A DNA stretch of 64,000 nt from Pseudoduganella namucuonensis (GTDB lineage: Bacteria; Pseudomonadota; Gammaproteobacteria; Burkholderiales; Burkholderiaceae_D), in the NCBI RefSeq assembly GCF_900116645.1, contig NZ_FPBO01000038.1, positions 1 to 64,000 on the forward strand, given 5' to 3'. The position numbers were made by a program, and so were the translations under genes. The notes below the pieces were generated by a model that did not search any database, had not been told where the DNA came from, and saw only the letters and a program-made list of their open reading frames with translations. Below, piece after piece: positions 41,187 to 51,900 of this stretch. Numbering within the stretch: the first letter of the stretch is position 1; each line of letters starts with the position of its first letter.

Positions 41187-44100
41187 ATGACTAAATTGAA
41201 CAACATTAAAAGAACGGCGATCGCAATGGGTGTGGCGCAGTTGGCCTGGATGGCGAGCGGCGCCGCGCTGGCGCAGAGCGCGCCGGCCGCGAACACCGTG
41301 GTCGTGGTCGGCCAACGCGGCGCGCTGGAGTCGGCGGCGAAGATCAAGCAGCACGCCGACGAGATCGTCGATTCGGTGGTCGCCGACGACATCGGCAAGC
41401 TGCCCGACAAGTCGGTGACCGAGGTGCTGCAACGCATGCCCGGCGTGACCATCGACCGCACCCTGAACCGTGTCGACCCGCAACAGGGCGTGGGCGACGG
41501 CATCGCGCACTTCGCCGCCGAGGGCACCGGCGTGTCGATCCGCGGCCTGGGCGCGGGCCACGTGCGTTCGGAGTTCAACGGCCGCGACTCGTTCTCCGCC
41601 AACGGCGGCCGCTCGCTGAGCTTCGAGGACGTGCCGCCCGAGCTGATGGCCGGCGTGGACGTCTACAAGAACCCGTCCGCCGAGCAGATCGAGGGCGGCA
41701 TCGGCGGCCTGGTGAACCTGCGCACCGCGCTGCCGTTCGACTCCAAGGGCCGCAAGTTCGCGTTCTCCACCGACATCCACGGCTCCTCGCTGCGCAAGAC
41801 ACACTCGCCACCGTCGGTTTCCGCGCTGTACTCGGACCGCTGGGAAACCGAGCTGGGCCAGTTCGGCGCGCTGATCGACTTGGCGCACTCCAAGGTCATG
41901 ACCCGCAGCGACAGCCTGTCCATCAGCCCGTACTCATCGCGCGACGACCTGGTCGCCGGCGACCTGGACGCCAAGAAGCTGCGCTGGGTGACGCCGGGCG
42001 CCTCGTTCGGCTCCAACACCTTCGAACGCACGCGCGACGGCCTGTACGGCGCGCTGCAGTGGAAGAAGGGCCCGCTGGCGTCCCACCTGACCTACCTGCG
42101 CTCGAAGTACAAGATGCACTCCGGCGAGAACTCGCTGTTCGTGGGCACCAATCCGCGCAACCTGACCGTCGATCCCGGCGCGACGTGGGACGCCGAGGGC
42201 GCCCTGTTGACCGGCACGCTGCGAGATCCGACCAATAGCGGCCTGGGCTTCGGCACCGGCCTGGGCTTCGGCACCGGTTCGCGCGCCAGCGGCCGCGACT
42301 CCGACACGCGCGACCTGTCCTGGTCCGGATCGTGGCGGGCCGGCGACCAGTGGACCCTGAAGGCGGACCTGCAGCACGTGCGCGCCACCACCGAGGGCTA
42401 CGACAACACCATCGGCCTGGGCGGCTGGGCGCCGAGCCAGACGGTGGACCTGCGCGGATCGATCCCGGCCTTCACCTTCGACAAGGCGGCCCGCGATTAC
42501 CTGGCCGATCCGAAGAACTACTACTGGGGCTTCACCCAGGTGCACTACGACGTCGCCAAGGCGAACATGAACACGGCCCGCCTCGACGCCAAGTTCACCT
42601 TCGACGACCCGGTGCTCAACGACCTGCGCTTCGGCGTGCGCATGACCGAGCGCAGCTCGCTGACGCGCTCCACCCGCGACTCGGAGTGGACGCAGATCAC
42701 GCAGGGCTGGGCGGTCGGCCCCAACTCGTGGCAACCGCTGGCCAAGTTCGCCGCGCTGAGCGACCCGCGTTTCGCCGGCGACGTCAACCTGCACCAGTTC
42801 GACAACTTCTTCGGCGGCACCGTGCCGATGCCGGCGCCGGTGGTCGTGCCCGACATGGCCTTGACCGGCTCGCTCGACAGCATCGCCAAGCTGCACACCT
42901 ACTACACCATCCTGTGCCAGGAGGCCAACGCCACCGGCCGCACCAACGACTGCAGCTGGAAGCTGCCGCCGTTCGGCGACCAGAAGGGCCGCAACGAGCA
43001 GAAGGAACGCACCCAGGCCGCGTACGCCCAGCTGCGCTTCGGCTTCGACAAGCTGCGCTACCCGGTCGACGGCAACGTGGGCGTGCGTGTGGTGCGCTCG
43101 CATCCGGAGTCGGTCGGTTTCACCATGTTCGATCCACCGGACAAGCCGCTGATCCCCGGCGTGCCGGACATTCCGGAGTCGTTCGAGGAGCAGACCTTCG
43201 AGAACGTCTACACCAAGGCGTTGCCCAGCCTGAACCTGCGCATGAAGGTCGGCGACGAGGTGCAATTCCGCGTGGCGCTGTCGCGCGGCATGTCGCGGCC
43301 GGACTTCTACCAGTTGCAGGCCTTCACGTCGCTGAACATGGACATCAAGTCCCACACCCCTCCCGGCGAAGGCCAGAAGCCGGTGCTGGATTCGATCTCG
43401 TACGTCGGCAGCCTGCGCGGCAACACCAAGCTGCAGCCGGTCATGGCGAACAACATCGACTTGACGGCCGAGTACTACAGCCGCTCCACCTCGGCGTCGT
43501 TCGGCTTGTTCAGCAAGTACCTGAAGGGCGTCGTCATCGGACAGACCTCGGTGTACCAGCTCAACGACGTCACCGGCAAGCCCTACGACTTCCTGGTCAC
43601 CGGTCCGGTGAACGGCATGGACGCCCGCGTCAGCGGCGCCGAGCTGTCGTTCCAGACGTATTTCGACAAGCTGCCGGGGCTGTGGTCCGGCATCGGCGTC
43701 TCGGGCAACTTCACCTACATCGACAGCAGCACCAGATACCGCAATCCGGTGAGCAGCGCCTGGTGCACGCCGAAGGACACCTTGACCGCCAACCTGGTGC
43801 GCGACCTGCAGGGCTGCGACACCGACGGCAAGGTGTTCGGCAACATGCCGCTGTCGGGCCTGTCGAAGACCTCCTACAACCTGGCGCTGTTGTACGACAA
43901 GGGCGCGCTGTCGATGCGGCTGGCCTATAGCTGGCGCGACAAGTACCTGCAGTCGACCAACGCGTACGGCACGGCGGGCAACGACGGCATCGACCGCAAC
44001 CCGTCCAGCCCGAACTACGGCCAGCAGTACTCGGTCAACTACGGCCTGCCGACCTGGGGCGGCGCGTACGGCCAGGTCGACCTCGGCTTCCAGTACAAGA

Positions 44101-44249
44101 TCACCGAGAACCTGCGTCTCGGCGGCCAGGTGGGCAACCTGACCAACCAGGTCTACAAGCAGTACATGCAGCAGGGCATAGGCATGAAGTTGCGCTCCGC
44201 CTTCTACACCGGACGTAGTTTCGGCGCGCAGTTGAACTACTCGTTCTAA
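41187..44249 (+). CDS. TonB-dependent receptor (Caulobacter/Xanthomonas type), copy 2
   Basis: ATG 41187, after AAAGGGAG, gives a 1020-residue receptor: signal peptide (cut after GAALAQ), plug domain (DEIVDSVVADDIGKLPDKSV, then TEVLQRMPGVTIDR) and barrel ending in LNYSF. A Gly/Phe-rich extracellular loop, LGFGTGLGFGTG, is near residue 352. Unlike the other two receptors, it has no MBG lipoprotein in front; the next gene is a GH35-like hydrolase. It has its own promoter (copy H). It is expected to import an oligosaccharide trimmed by the flanking enzymes. Confidence 0.94.
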   Translation: MTKLNNIKRTAIAMGVAQLAWMASGAALAQSAPAANTVVVVGQRGALESAAKIKQHADEIVDSVVADDIGKLPDKSVTEVLQRMPGVTIDRTLNRVDPQQGVGDGIAHFAAEGTGVSIRGLGAGHVRSEFNGRDSFSANGGRSLSFEDVPPELMAGVDVYKNPSAEQIEGGIGGLVNLRTALPFDSKGRKFAFSTDIHGSSLRKTHSPPSVSALYSDRWETELGQFGALIDLAHSKVMTRSDSLSISPYSSRDDLVAGDLDAKKLRWVTPGASFGSNTFERTRDGLYGALQWKKGPLASHLTYLRSKYKMHSGENSLFVGTNPRNLTVDPGATWDAEGALLTGTLRDPTNSGLGFGTGLGFGTGSRASGRDSDTRDLSWSGSWRAGDQWTLKADLQHVRATTEGYDNTIGLGGWAPSQTVDLRGSIPAFTFDKAARDYLADPKNYYWGFTQVHYDVAKANMNTARLDAKFTFDDPVLNDLRFGVRMTERSSLTRSTRDSEWTQITQGWAVGPNSWQPLAKFAALSDPRFAGDVNLHQFDNFFGGTVPMPAPVVVPDMALTGSLDSIAKLHTYYTILCQEANATGRTNDCSWKLPPFGDQKGRNEQKERTQAAYAQLRFGFDKLRYPVDGNVGVRVVRSHPESVGFTMFDPPDKPLIPGVPDIPESFEEQTFENVYTKALPSLNLRMKVGDEVQFRVALSRGMSRPDFYQLQAFTSLNMDIKSHTPPGEGQKPVLDSISYVGSLRGNTKLQPVMANNIDLTAEYYSRSTSASFGLFSKYLKGVVIGQTSVYQLNDVTGKPYDFLVTGPVNGMDARVSGAELSFQTYFDKLPGLWSGIGVSGNFTYIDSSTRYRNPVSSAWCTPKDTLTANLVRDLQGCDTDGKVFGNMPLSGLSKTSYNLALLYDKGALSMRLAYSWRDKYLQSTNAYGTAGNDGIDRNPSSPNYGQQYSVNYGLPTWGGAYGQVDLGFQYKITENLRLGGQVGNLTNQVYKQYMQQGIGMKLRSAFYTGRSFGAQLNYSF

Positions 44250-44262
44250 CCACCCGCCGGCC

Positions 44263-44290
44263 CTCCCGCGGCGCAAGCCGGCCGCGGGAG
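44263..44290 (+). terminator. GC hairpin between TonB receptor and GH35-like gene
   Basis: CTCCCGCGGC pairs with GCCGCGGGAG across an 8-nt loop, 14 bp after the receptor stop and 21 bp before the next ATG. Without a T run it probably modulates expression of the downstream gene rather than ending transcription. Confidence 0.45.
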
Positions 44291-44311
44291 ACCGGCAATC
44301 AACTCTTTACC

Positions 44312-45973
44312 ATGAAAAAAACCACCAGCCCCCTTTGGGCAATGATGTGCATGATCGCCCTGACGGGGGCGCCCGTCGACAGCAGGGCCGCCGCGCCCAT
44401 TCCCCATCTCGTCGAGAAGGACGGCCGCTACGCGCTGATCGTCGACGGCAAGCCCTTCACCATGCTCGGCGTGCAGGCGCACAACTCGAGCAACTATCCC
44501 GGCGCGCTGCCCGAGGTCTGGGCCGCCGTCAAGGACGCCCACGCCAACACGCTCGAGATCCCGGTGGCCTGGGAACAGATCGAGCCGGTCGAGGGCAAGT
44601 TCGATTTCAGCTACGTCGACACGCTCGTGGAGCAGGCGCGCCGCAACAAGGTGCGCCTGGTGCTGCTGTGGTTCGGCACCACGAAGAACACCAGCCCGGC
44701 CTACACGCCCGAGTGGGTCAAGTTCGACAACGCGCGCTTCCCGCGCATGATCGACAAGGACGGCAAGGTGGGTTATTGCCTGTCGCCGCACAGCGAGGAA
44801 ACCCTGAAGGCGGACAAGCGCGCCTTCGTCGCCCTGATGGGCCACCTGAAGAAGATCGACGAGTCGCACCGCACCGTGATCATGGTGCAGGTTGAAAACG
44901 AGGCCGGCACCTACGGCAACCCGCGCGACTTCAGCCCCAAGGCCGAGGCGGCTTTCCGCCAGGCGGTGCCGCAAACGGTGCTGGCGCGCAAGAAGTCGCC
45001 GATTTCGGGCGCGGCCAGCGGCAACTGGTCCGAAGTCTACGGCGCCTATGGCGACGAGTACTTCCACGCCTACGCGATCGCCAGCTACATCGGCGAGATC
45101 GCCAAGGCCGGCCGCGCGGTCTACAACCTGCCCATGTACGTCAACGCGGCCCTGCGCGATCCGCTCGAGCCGATGGCGCCATGGAAGAACAACTTCGCCA
45201 GCGGCGGCCCCAGCCACGACGTGATCGACATCTACAAGGCGGCGGCGCCGGCCATCGACATCGCCGCGCCCGACCTCTACGCCTCGGAGTCCAGCCGCGT
45301 CTCGGCCAACCTGGAGCTGTTCCAGCGCCGCGACAACGCGCTGTTCGTGCCCGAGATGGGCAACTCGGCCATCTATTCGCGCTACGTGTACCAGATCCTG
45401 GGCCGCGGCGCGATCGGCGTGGCGCCGTTCGGCGTCGATTACGCCGACTACACCAACTATCCGCTGGGCTCCAAGCTGACGGACAAGACCATGGTCGAGC
45501 CCTTCGGCAAGATCTACGCGACCTTCCGTCCGATGGCGCAGCTGTGGGCGGGCTGGGCCCTGGAGGGCCGCACCGGCGGCATCGCCGAGAGCGACGCGCG
45601 CACGCCGCAGACGCTGTCGTTCAAGGACTGGAACGTCACGGTGTCCTTCCGCCAGTGGCAGCTGGGCGAGCAGCCCGAGAAGCCGGACATGAAGGATATC
45701 CCGCCCGGCACCGAAACGCCGTCGGGCGGCGTCGCGGTGGCGCAGATCGGCGACAACGAGTTCGTCGTGGTCGGGCAGCACGCCCGCGTCAAGATCGGCC
45801 CCACCGGCGCCAACGCCGGCAAGTCGACCCTGTACGCCCGCGTCGAGGAGGGCCGGTTCGACGAGTCCGGCAAATGGGTGATGACGCGCAACTGGAACGG
45901 CGACCAGGCCGACCACGGCCTCAATCTGACGGGCCGCCCGGCGGTCCTGAAGATCAGGATGGGCAGCTACTGA
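44312..45973 (+). CDS. Secreted GH35-like beta-galactosidase (DUF5597 type)
   Basis: The 553-residue protein has a signal peptide (cut near DSRAA) and a TIM barrel resembling GH35/GH42 (DGKPFTMLGVQAHNSSNYPG, NTLEIPVAWEQIEP). The likely acid/base is E197 in MVQVENEAGTYG and the nucleophile E348 in LFVPEMGNS. The C-terminal ~150 residues form the beta-rich DUF5597-like domain. Relatives occur beside TonB receptors in xyloglucan and pectin loci of Xanthomonas and Caulobacter. Galactose removal from side chains is inferred. It probably shares a transcript with the receptor at 41187. Confidence 0.85.
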   Translation: MKKTTSPLWAMMCMIALTGAPVDSRAAAPIPHLVEKDGRYALIVDGKPFTMLGVQAHNSSNYPGALPEVWAAVKDAHANTLEIPVAWEQIEPVEGKFDFSYVDTLVEQARRNKVRLVLLWFGTTKNTSPAYTPEWVKFDNARFPRMIDKDGKVGYCLSPHSEETLKADKRAFVALMGHLKKIDESHRTVIMVQVENEAGTYGNPRDFSPKAEAAFRQAVPQTVLARKKSPISGAASGNWSEVYGAYGDEYFHAYAIASYIGEIAKAGRAVYNLPMYVNAALRDPLEPMAPWKNNFASGGPSHDVIDIYKAAAPAIDIAAPDLYASESSRVSANLELFQRRDNALFVPEMGNSAIYSRYVYQILGRGAIGVAPFGVDYADYTNYPLGSKLTDKTMVEPFGKIYATFRPMAQLWAGWALEGRTGGIAESDARTPQTLSFKDWNVTVSFRQWQLGEQPEKPDMKDIPPGTETPSGGVAVAQIGDNEFVVVGQHARVKIGPTGANAGKSTLYARVEEGRFDESGKWVMTRNWNGDQADHGLNLTGRPAVLKIRMGSY

Positions 45974-45991
45974 TGTTGGCTTAGTCTTGCC

Positions 45992-46013
45992 GCGCGACCG
46001 GTTCCGGTCGCGC
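45992..46013 (+). terminator. Perfect 10-bp hairpin after the GH35-like gene
   Basis: GCGCGACCGG-TT-CCGGTCGCGC lies 18 bp after the stop codon at 45973 and before the GntR gene. There is no T run. A TATGAT hexamer at about 46099-46104 may be the -10 of the separate GntR promoter. Confidence 0.5.
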
Positions 46014-46131
46014 ATGAACACCCCGCCTCCGGAACCGCCGCCCGCCCCAGGGCGGCGGCGGGGACACGGCATGCTGTAAAATGCGCCCGTGTCCCTTGTT
46101 ATGATCGCCTATCCGGCGACTTCCGATTCCC

Positions 46132-47043
46132 ATGGCCCGACCTCCCACCGTCTTCAAGCGTAGCGCCAACCTGCTGCTCGAGCATATCGCGATCAGTGTC
46201 TCCATCGGGGACCAGCTGCCCACGGAGCAGCAGATGGCCGAGCTCGGCGGGGGTAGCCGCACGGCGATACGCAGCGCGCTGGCCTATTTCCACACGCAGG
46301 GACTGATCAACGACCTGAAGGATCGCCGCCTGCTGCGCAAGCCCCTGCGCGGGGATTACTTCGACATCGCCGATTTGCAGTCCGGCTCGGACCGGGTCCG
46401 GGAAGTGCTGATGGAGCGCATCTACCACAGCGACCTGCCGCCGGGGGCCGAATTCTCGGAGGCGGAACTGGCGCGCGCGGCGGGGGTCAGCACGATCAGC
46501 GTGCGCGAGTTCATGATCGAATTTTCACGGTATGGATTGATCGAGAAGAAGCCGCATGGCGGCTGGCGCCTGTGCGCCTTCGACCGTTCGTTCGCGATGG
46601 AGGTGGCCGACGTGCGCCAGATGTTCGAATTCGCCGCCATCGAGCGCTTCGGCACGCTGCCGCCGGGGGACCCGGCCTACGCGGTGTTGAGGGAGTTGAT
46701 CGAGCGGCACGAGCAGCTGGGGCCGGTCATGCCGGCGCGCCACAAGGATTTTCCGGCGCTGGACCGCGACTTCCACACCTTCCTGATCGGCCTGTTGAAC
46801 AACCGTTTCGCGCGGGGATTTTACGACATCGTGTCGCTGGTGTTCCACTACCACTACCAGTGGGACAAGGGCTCGGAGATGGCGCGCAACCAGTACGCGG
46901 CGCACGAGCACCTGGAGATACTGCGCGCCTTGGCGCGGCGCGACATCCCGGGCGCGCTGGACGCGATGCGCGTCCATTTGAGTTCCGCCCGCAGCACGCT
47001 GCTGCAAGCGATCCGTATCAGGGAACTGGGGCACGCCGCCTAG
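46132..47043 (+). CDS. GntR-family (FCD) regulator with two winged-helix domains
   Basis: The 303-residue protein ends in an FCD effector domain (about 150-290; VADVRQMFEFAAIERFG, HKDFPALDRDFH) that carries the His/Asp residues used for metal in this family. Residues about 85-145 form a winged helix (VREVLMERIYHSDLPPGAEF, GVSTISVREFMIEFSRYGLI). Unusually, residues about 8-70 form another GntR-like helix-turn-helix (LPTEQQMAELGGGSRTAIRS). It lies between the GH35-like gene and the convergent symporter gene, so it may regulate galactose or uronate use. Normal family members have ~230 residues. Confidence 0.85.
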   Translation: MARPPTVFKRSANLLLEHIAISVSIGDQLPTEQQMAELGGGSRTAIRSALAYFHTQGLINDLKDRRLLRKPLRGDYFDIADLQSGSDRVREVLMERIYHSDLPPGAEFSEAELARAAGVSTISVREFMIEFSRYGLIEKKPHGGWRLCAFDRSFAMEVADVRQMFEFAAIERFGTLPPGDPAYAVLRELIERHEQLGPVMPARHKDFPALDRDFHTFLIGLLNNRFARGFYDIVSLVFHYHYQWDKGSEMARNQYAAHEHLEILRALARRDIPGALDAMRVHLSSARSTLLQAIRIRELGHAA

Positions 47044-47062
47044 GCGGCCCCGTCTTTCCTTC

Positions 47063-48739
47063 CTACCACCAGGCGCCGTAGATCGTCGCCAGCGCCACGC
47101 CGATGACGGCCGAGCCGAAGGCGAAGGCGCCGTCGACGCGGAACAGCGAGGTGTCGATATGCAGGTGCTTGGTCGCGCCGTCGCGCTTGGCCTCGGCCAT
47201 CTTGCTGATCAGCACCATGCCGGCGATGACGAAGAAGAACACGATGAACATGCGGTCCAGGAAGGGGATCTCGGCCACGCCGGCCTCGGTCGCCTTGGCG
47301 AAGCCGATCGGCGCCAGGAAGGACAGGTCCACCAGCGATGGCAGGAACTTGAGCACGATGGAGCCGGCCAGGCCGCCGACGGTGGCGAACATGGCCGCGC
47401 CGGCGGTGGTTTTCTTCCAGAAGAAGCCCATCAGGAACATGGCCAGGATGCCGGGCGAGACGAAGCCGGTGTATTCCTGGATGTACTGGAAGCCGCCTTT
47501 CTTGTCGATGCCCAGCATCGGCGCGATCAGCACGGCCAGCGCCATGGACACCACCACGCTGAGGCGGCCGATCCACACCATGCGCTGTTCGTTGGCTTCC
47601 TTGTTGAAGTTCTTTTTGTACAGGTCGAGCGTGAAGATGGTGGCGATGCTGTTGGCCTTGCCGGCCAGCGACGCGACCACGGCGGCCGTCAGCGCGGCGA
47701 AGGCGATGCCCTTCAGGCCCGATGGCAGCAGGTTGAGCAGGACGGGATAGGCGCGGTCCGGATTGACTTCGCCGCCATGCTGCATGGCGGTGCCCAGCGC
47801 GCCGGACTGGTCCAGCACATACGCGGCAATGCCCGGCAGCACCACGATGACCGGCATCAGCAGTTTCAGGAAGGCCGCGAACAGCAGGCCCTTGCGCGCG
47901 GTGGGCAGGTCGGCGCCCAGGGCGCGCTGCGTGATGTACTGGTTGCAGCCCCAGTAGTTCAGGTTGACGATCCACATGCCGCCCAGCAGCACGGACAGGC
48001 CGGGCAGGTCCATGTAGTTCGGATTGTCGCGCTTGAGCACCATCTCGAAGTGGCCGCCCGCGCGCACGAACAGTTCGGAGAAGCCCGCCAGCGCGCCTTG
48101 CTTGCCCGCCAGCGTCGCCACCATGTCCAGCGCCAGCCAGGTCGTCACCAGGCCGCCGACGACCAGGCAGGTCACCTGCACCACGTCGGTGTAGCCGATC
48201 ACCTTCATGCCGCCCAGCGTGATGATCGCGGCGAACACGGCCAGGAACAGCATGCACGGCAGCAGGGCGATGCCCGACAGGCTGCTGATCGCCAGCGCGC
48301 CCAGGTACAGGATGGAGGTCAGGTTGACCACCACGTACAGGCCGAGCCAGAACAGCGCCATGGTGGTGGCCACGGCCTTGCCGTAGCGCTGCTCGAGGAA
48401 TTGCGGCATCGTGTAGATGCGGTTTTTCAGGTAGACCGGCATGAAGAACACGGCCACGATCACCAGCGTGGCGGCGGCCATCAGCTCATAGACGGCGATC
48501 GCCATGCCGATCTTGAAGCCGGAGCCGCTCATGCCGATGAACTGCTCGGCGGAGATGTTGGAGGCGATCAGCGAGGCGCCGATGGCCCACCAGGTGAGGG
48601 AGCCCTCGGCCAGGAAGTAGTCGTGCGAGGCCGAGCCGGACCCTTGTTGCTTGCGGCGGTAGACCCAGATGCCATAGCCGGACACCAGGATGAAATAGGT
48701 AAGGAAGACGATCACGTCGACGGTCGAGAATGTACTCAT
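47063..48739 (-). CDS. Sodium/solute symporter (SSS family), probable sugar importer
   Basis: The 558-residue inner-membrane protein shows about 14 hydrophobic helices and SSS signatures: DYFLAEGSLTWWAIGASLIA, SNISAEQFIGMSGSGFKIG and the C-terminal SPGILAMFLMGFFWKKTTAG. It resembles the SGLT-like branch that takes up galactose or glucose with sodium. In this locus it would move monosaccharides from the periplasm into the cell. A reversed copy (G) of the locus promoter element lies 119-151 bp upstream. Confidence 0.9.
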   Translation of the reverse strand: MSTFSTVDVIVFLTYFILVSGYGIWVYRRKQQGSGSASHDYFLAEGSLTWWAIGASLIASNISAEQFIGMSGSGFKIGMAIAVYELMAAATLVIVAVFFMPVYLKNRIYTMPQFLEQRYGKAVATTMALFWLGLYVVVNLTSILYLGALAISSLSGIALLPCMLFLAVFAAIITLGGMKVIGYTDVVQVTCLVVGGLVTTWLALDMVATLAGKQGALAGFSELFVRAGGHFEMVLKRDNPNYMDLPGLSVLLGGMWIVNLNYWGCNQYITQRALGADLPTARKGLLFAAFLKLLMPVIVVLPGIAAYVLDQSGALGTAMQHGGEVNPDRAYPVLLNLLPSGLKGIAFAALTAAVVASLAGKANSIATIFTLDLYKKNFNKEANEQRMVWIGRLSVVVSMALAVLIAPMLGIDKKGGFQYIQEYTGFVSPGILAMFLMGFFWKKTTAGAAMFATVGGLAGSIVLKFLPSLVDLSFLAPIGFAKATEAGVAEIPFLDRMFIVFFFVIAGMVLISKMAEAKRDGATKHLHIDTSLFRVDGAFAFGSAVIGVALATIYGAWW

Positions 48740-48857
48740 GGGTGCTCACGGTGAAGAGTTTGTATCTGGGCGGGCGACCCGGGGGCGCCCACCCGCTGCG
48801 CTCGCATTATTACCCAAGACCGCGCGCCGTAAACGCCCGGGCGCGCGGCTTGGGAAG

Positions 48858-48890
48858 AATCGTTCGCCGGGTTGGTGATTTTAGCAATCG
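48858..48890 (-). promoter_or_regulatory. Locus promoter element, copy G (reversed)
   Basis: The plus strand reads GGTGATTTTAGCAATCG at 48874-48890 with the distal box AATCGTTC at 48858-48865. For the symporter, on the minus strand, this gives -35 TTGCTA and -10 AACGAT (48864-48859) 17 bp apart. This is the same reversed arrangement as in copy I. No CAMAAT lies on the plus side, so only the reverse promoter seems usable. Confidence 0.55.
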
Positions 48891-48936
48891 GGCGCGCCGC
48901 GGGGGCGGCCCCGCGGCGGGGCCGCCTCGCGTTGCG

Positions 48937-51900
48937 TCAGAAGGCGTAACGCAGCGACACGCGGTAGCTGCGGCCCGGTTCGAACCAGGCGCGGCCCATG
49001 GTGCCGATGTGCTGCTGCTGCGTCTGCTTGATGACGGTGTCCGTCAGGTTGGTCGCCGACAGGTTGGCCGAGAGATTGTCGTTGAACTTGTAGTCGATGC
49101 CAAAGTCCAGCTGTCCCATCGCCTCCTGCCAGGTCGGCAAGCCCCAGCTCACGTCCTGCATGCCTTTGCGGGCGGGATCGGCGCTGGTGCCGTCGTCGCC
49201 CCTGGTGCCGTTCACCTGCACGCCTTGCAGGAATCGGCCGCGCCAGCTGTACGCCAGCCGCGCCGACAGCGGGCCCCTGTCGTACAGGAACGTCAAGTTG
49301 TAGGCGTTCTTGGACAGGTACATGATGGGCAACGAGGTGAACGGCAGCCCGTTGGTGTCGCAGCCATACAGGTTCAATGAGCTGTTGTTGAACGATCCGA
49401 CGGCGGGGCAGTACTTCAGGTCGAACGGGTGGTCGAGCGTCTGCTTGCTCTTGATATAGGTGTAGTTCGCGGAAACGCCGAAGCCCTTGGCCCAGTCGGG
49501 CAGCAGCCCCTTGAGCGCAGGCACGTGATCCAGGTAGGTCTGGCCGGCGATTTCCGCGCCGCTCACCGAGCCGCTGGCGGCGTTGGTCGGCGCCGTGATC
49601 AGGAAGCTTTGCGGATTGCCGTCCAGGGAGTTGTAGCTGCGGGTGAAGGCCGACTGCAGGACGATGTCGCGCACCTGCTTGTGGAACAGGCCCAAGGTCA
49701 GCGACGAGCCGCTGCCCGGGTACCACTCGAGCGTCAGGTCATAGCTGTTGGCCCTGACCGGCTTGAGGTTGGCGTTGCCGTCGTCGCGGCCGCTGTAGCT
49801 GATGTTCTGTACGCCGCCACCCGAGGGGGCGTCCTTGATGTTCTGGCTCAGCACGATGTACTCGTTCAGCTGGTTGAAGCCCGGCCGGTACATCGATTGC
49901 GCGAACGCGAAGCGCGCTTGCACCTTGTCCGTCAGGTCCGTCTTCAAATTGAGGCTGGGCAGGACGTTGACGTAGGTGTGCTCGACGTTCAGCGGGTCGT
50001 CGATCTCGCCGAACAGCGGAATCTCCGGCCGCGGCGCGCTGCCGTAATTCGGCTTGAACACCGTGTGGCCGTGGGCCGTCGTCTGGGTGCGGACCACCCG
50101 CACACCGAGGTTGCCCTCGACGGGGAAACGCAACTCGTCGAAGCCGAAGCGCGTCGACACGTAGGCGGCCTGCGTCTTCTCCTGCTGGCGGCTGGTCCTG
50201 GACGGATCGCCATCGTAGGTCAGCGGTGTCCAGGCGCTACCTGCGGTCGAGCAGTCGTTGTTGCTGCCGAAGGCCGTATTGCCGTCCTGGCACAGCAGCT
50301 TGAGCGCCTGCGACGCCTGCTGGTAGGCGGCGGGATAATCCCTGGTGAACTCCATGGACGGCATGACCAGGGCCGGTACCTGGCCGACCTTGCCGTTGAA
50401 GAAGTTGGCGAAATCAGCCATGGTGGTGGACGTCAGGGCCGCGTAGCGCGGATCCTTCAGGTAGCCGAAGGTGGCGCGGCTCTGCCAGTTTTGGCCATCG
50501 GTCGAGTTGGGCAGCCGGCCCGGCACGGAAGTCTGCTTGACACTCCAGGGCTCGGCGAAGCTGAACCACTCGCTGCCGCCGGCCTTGACGCGGTTCGCGC
50601 TGCGGTCGGTCAGCCGCAGGCCGAAGCGCAGGTCCCGCAGCACCGGATCGTCGAACTTGTACTTGACGTCCGCTTTCCAGGCGTACAGGTCGCCGTTCGC
50701 CTTGTCCATGCCTGGCATCACATGGTCCAGGTAGTAGTTGCCCGGATTGGCCAGGAAATCGCGCGCCGCCTGGTTGAAGCCGATGTTCACCGGCGCGCGC
50801 GTGAGGTCGATGTCCATGCTGGGCACGTACGTGACCAGGGCCATGTTGCTGCCCATGCTACGGTTCGTCGAATGCACCCACTGCAGGTCGTTCTGCAGCG
50901 ACCAGCGGTCGTTGATGGTCCACTTGGTGTTCCAGGCGATCTCCCGCGTCTGCGAGCGCCGTTCGTTGAATCCGGTGTTGGTGTTGAAGTTCAGGCCGCC
51001 GGCCGCGAAGTTGTTCGCCCCCAGGCCGCCGAAGGGATAGGTGTACGTGGCCGATTGCAACACGCCGTTGGCGTTGAACACGGGGTTGACGAGCTTGGAC
51101 CTGTACGCGTTCTCCACCCCCGTGTACAGCGCGTACTCTTCGTTGCTATCCTTGTAGCCCGAGTGGAAATAGGTGAGGGACGACTCGACGTTATCCTTCT
51201 TCCACTGCAGCGCGCCGTACACGCCGGCGCGCTCCGTCTCGCCCGAATTGCTGCGCCACGAGGCGGACTTGGGCACCCAGACGGTCTGGCCGTCCACGAT
51301 GTCGGTGCGCGGGAAATAGGCGTCCAACTGGATCGTGTCGTTGCGGGTGGTGCTGCGGTTGTAGGACAAATCCAGCAACGCGCCGACCTGCCCGATGGAG
51401 GTGTCCCAGCGCTTCGAGTACAGGCCCGACACGCCGGGCGATTTTTTGCTGCCCAGCACGTTGTAGTTGCCGTTCGCGGTGAGCGCGAATTTGCCGCTCT
51501 TGTAGTCGAAGGGCAGCGCGGTGCGCAAGTCCACCTGGCCGCTGACGCCGCCTTCGATCAGTTCGGCGGGCGGGTTCTTGTGGATGATCACCGCCGACAT
51601 CAACTCCGGCGGCACGTCGCCCCAGCTCAACTCGCGGCCCCCGGCGGAGAACGCCTCGCGCCCGTTCAGCGTGGACGATCCCCACGACAGGCCGCGGATC
51701 GAGACGCCGGAGCCCTCGACGGAGAAGTGCTCGGGGTCGCCGCGCGAGCGGTTGCGGTCGATCATGACGCCCGAGACGCGCTGCAGCACCTCGGTGATCG
51801 ACTTGTCGGGCAGCTTGCCGGCCTCCTCGGCGACCACCGCCTCGACGATCTCCTCCGAGTACTGCTTGATCTTGGTCGCCGATTGCATCGCCGCGCGCTG

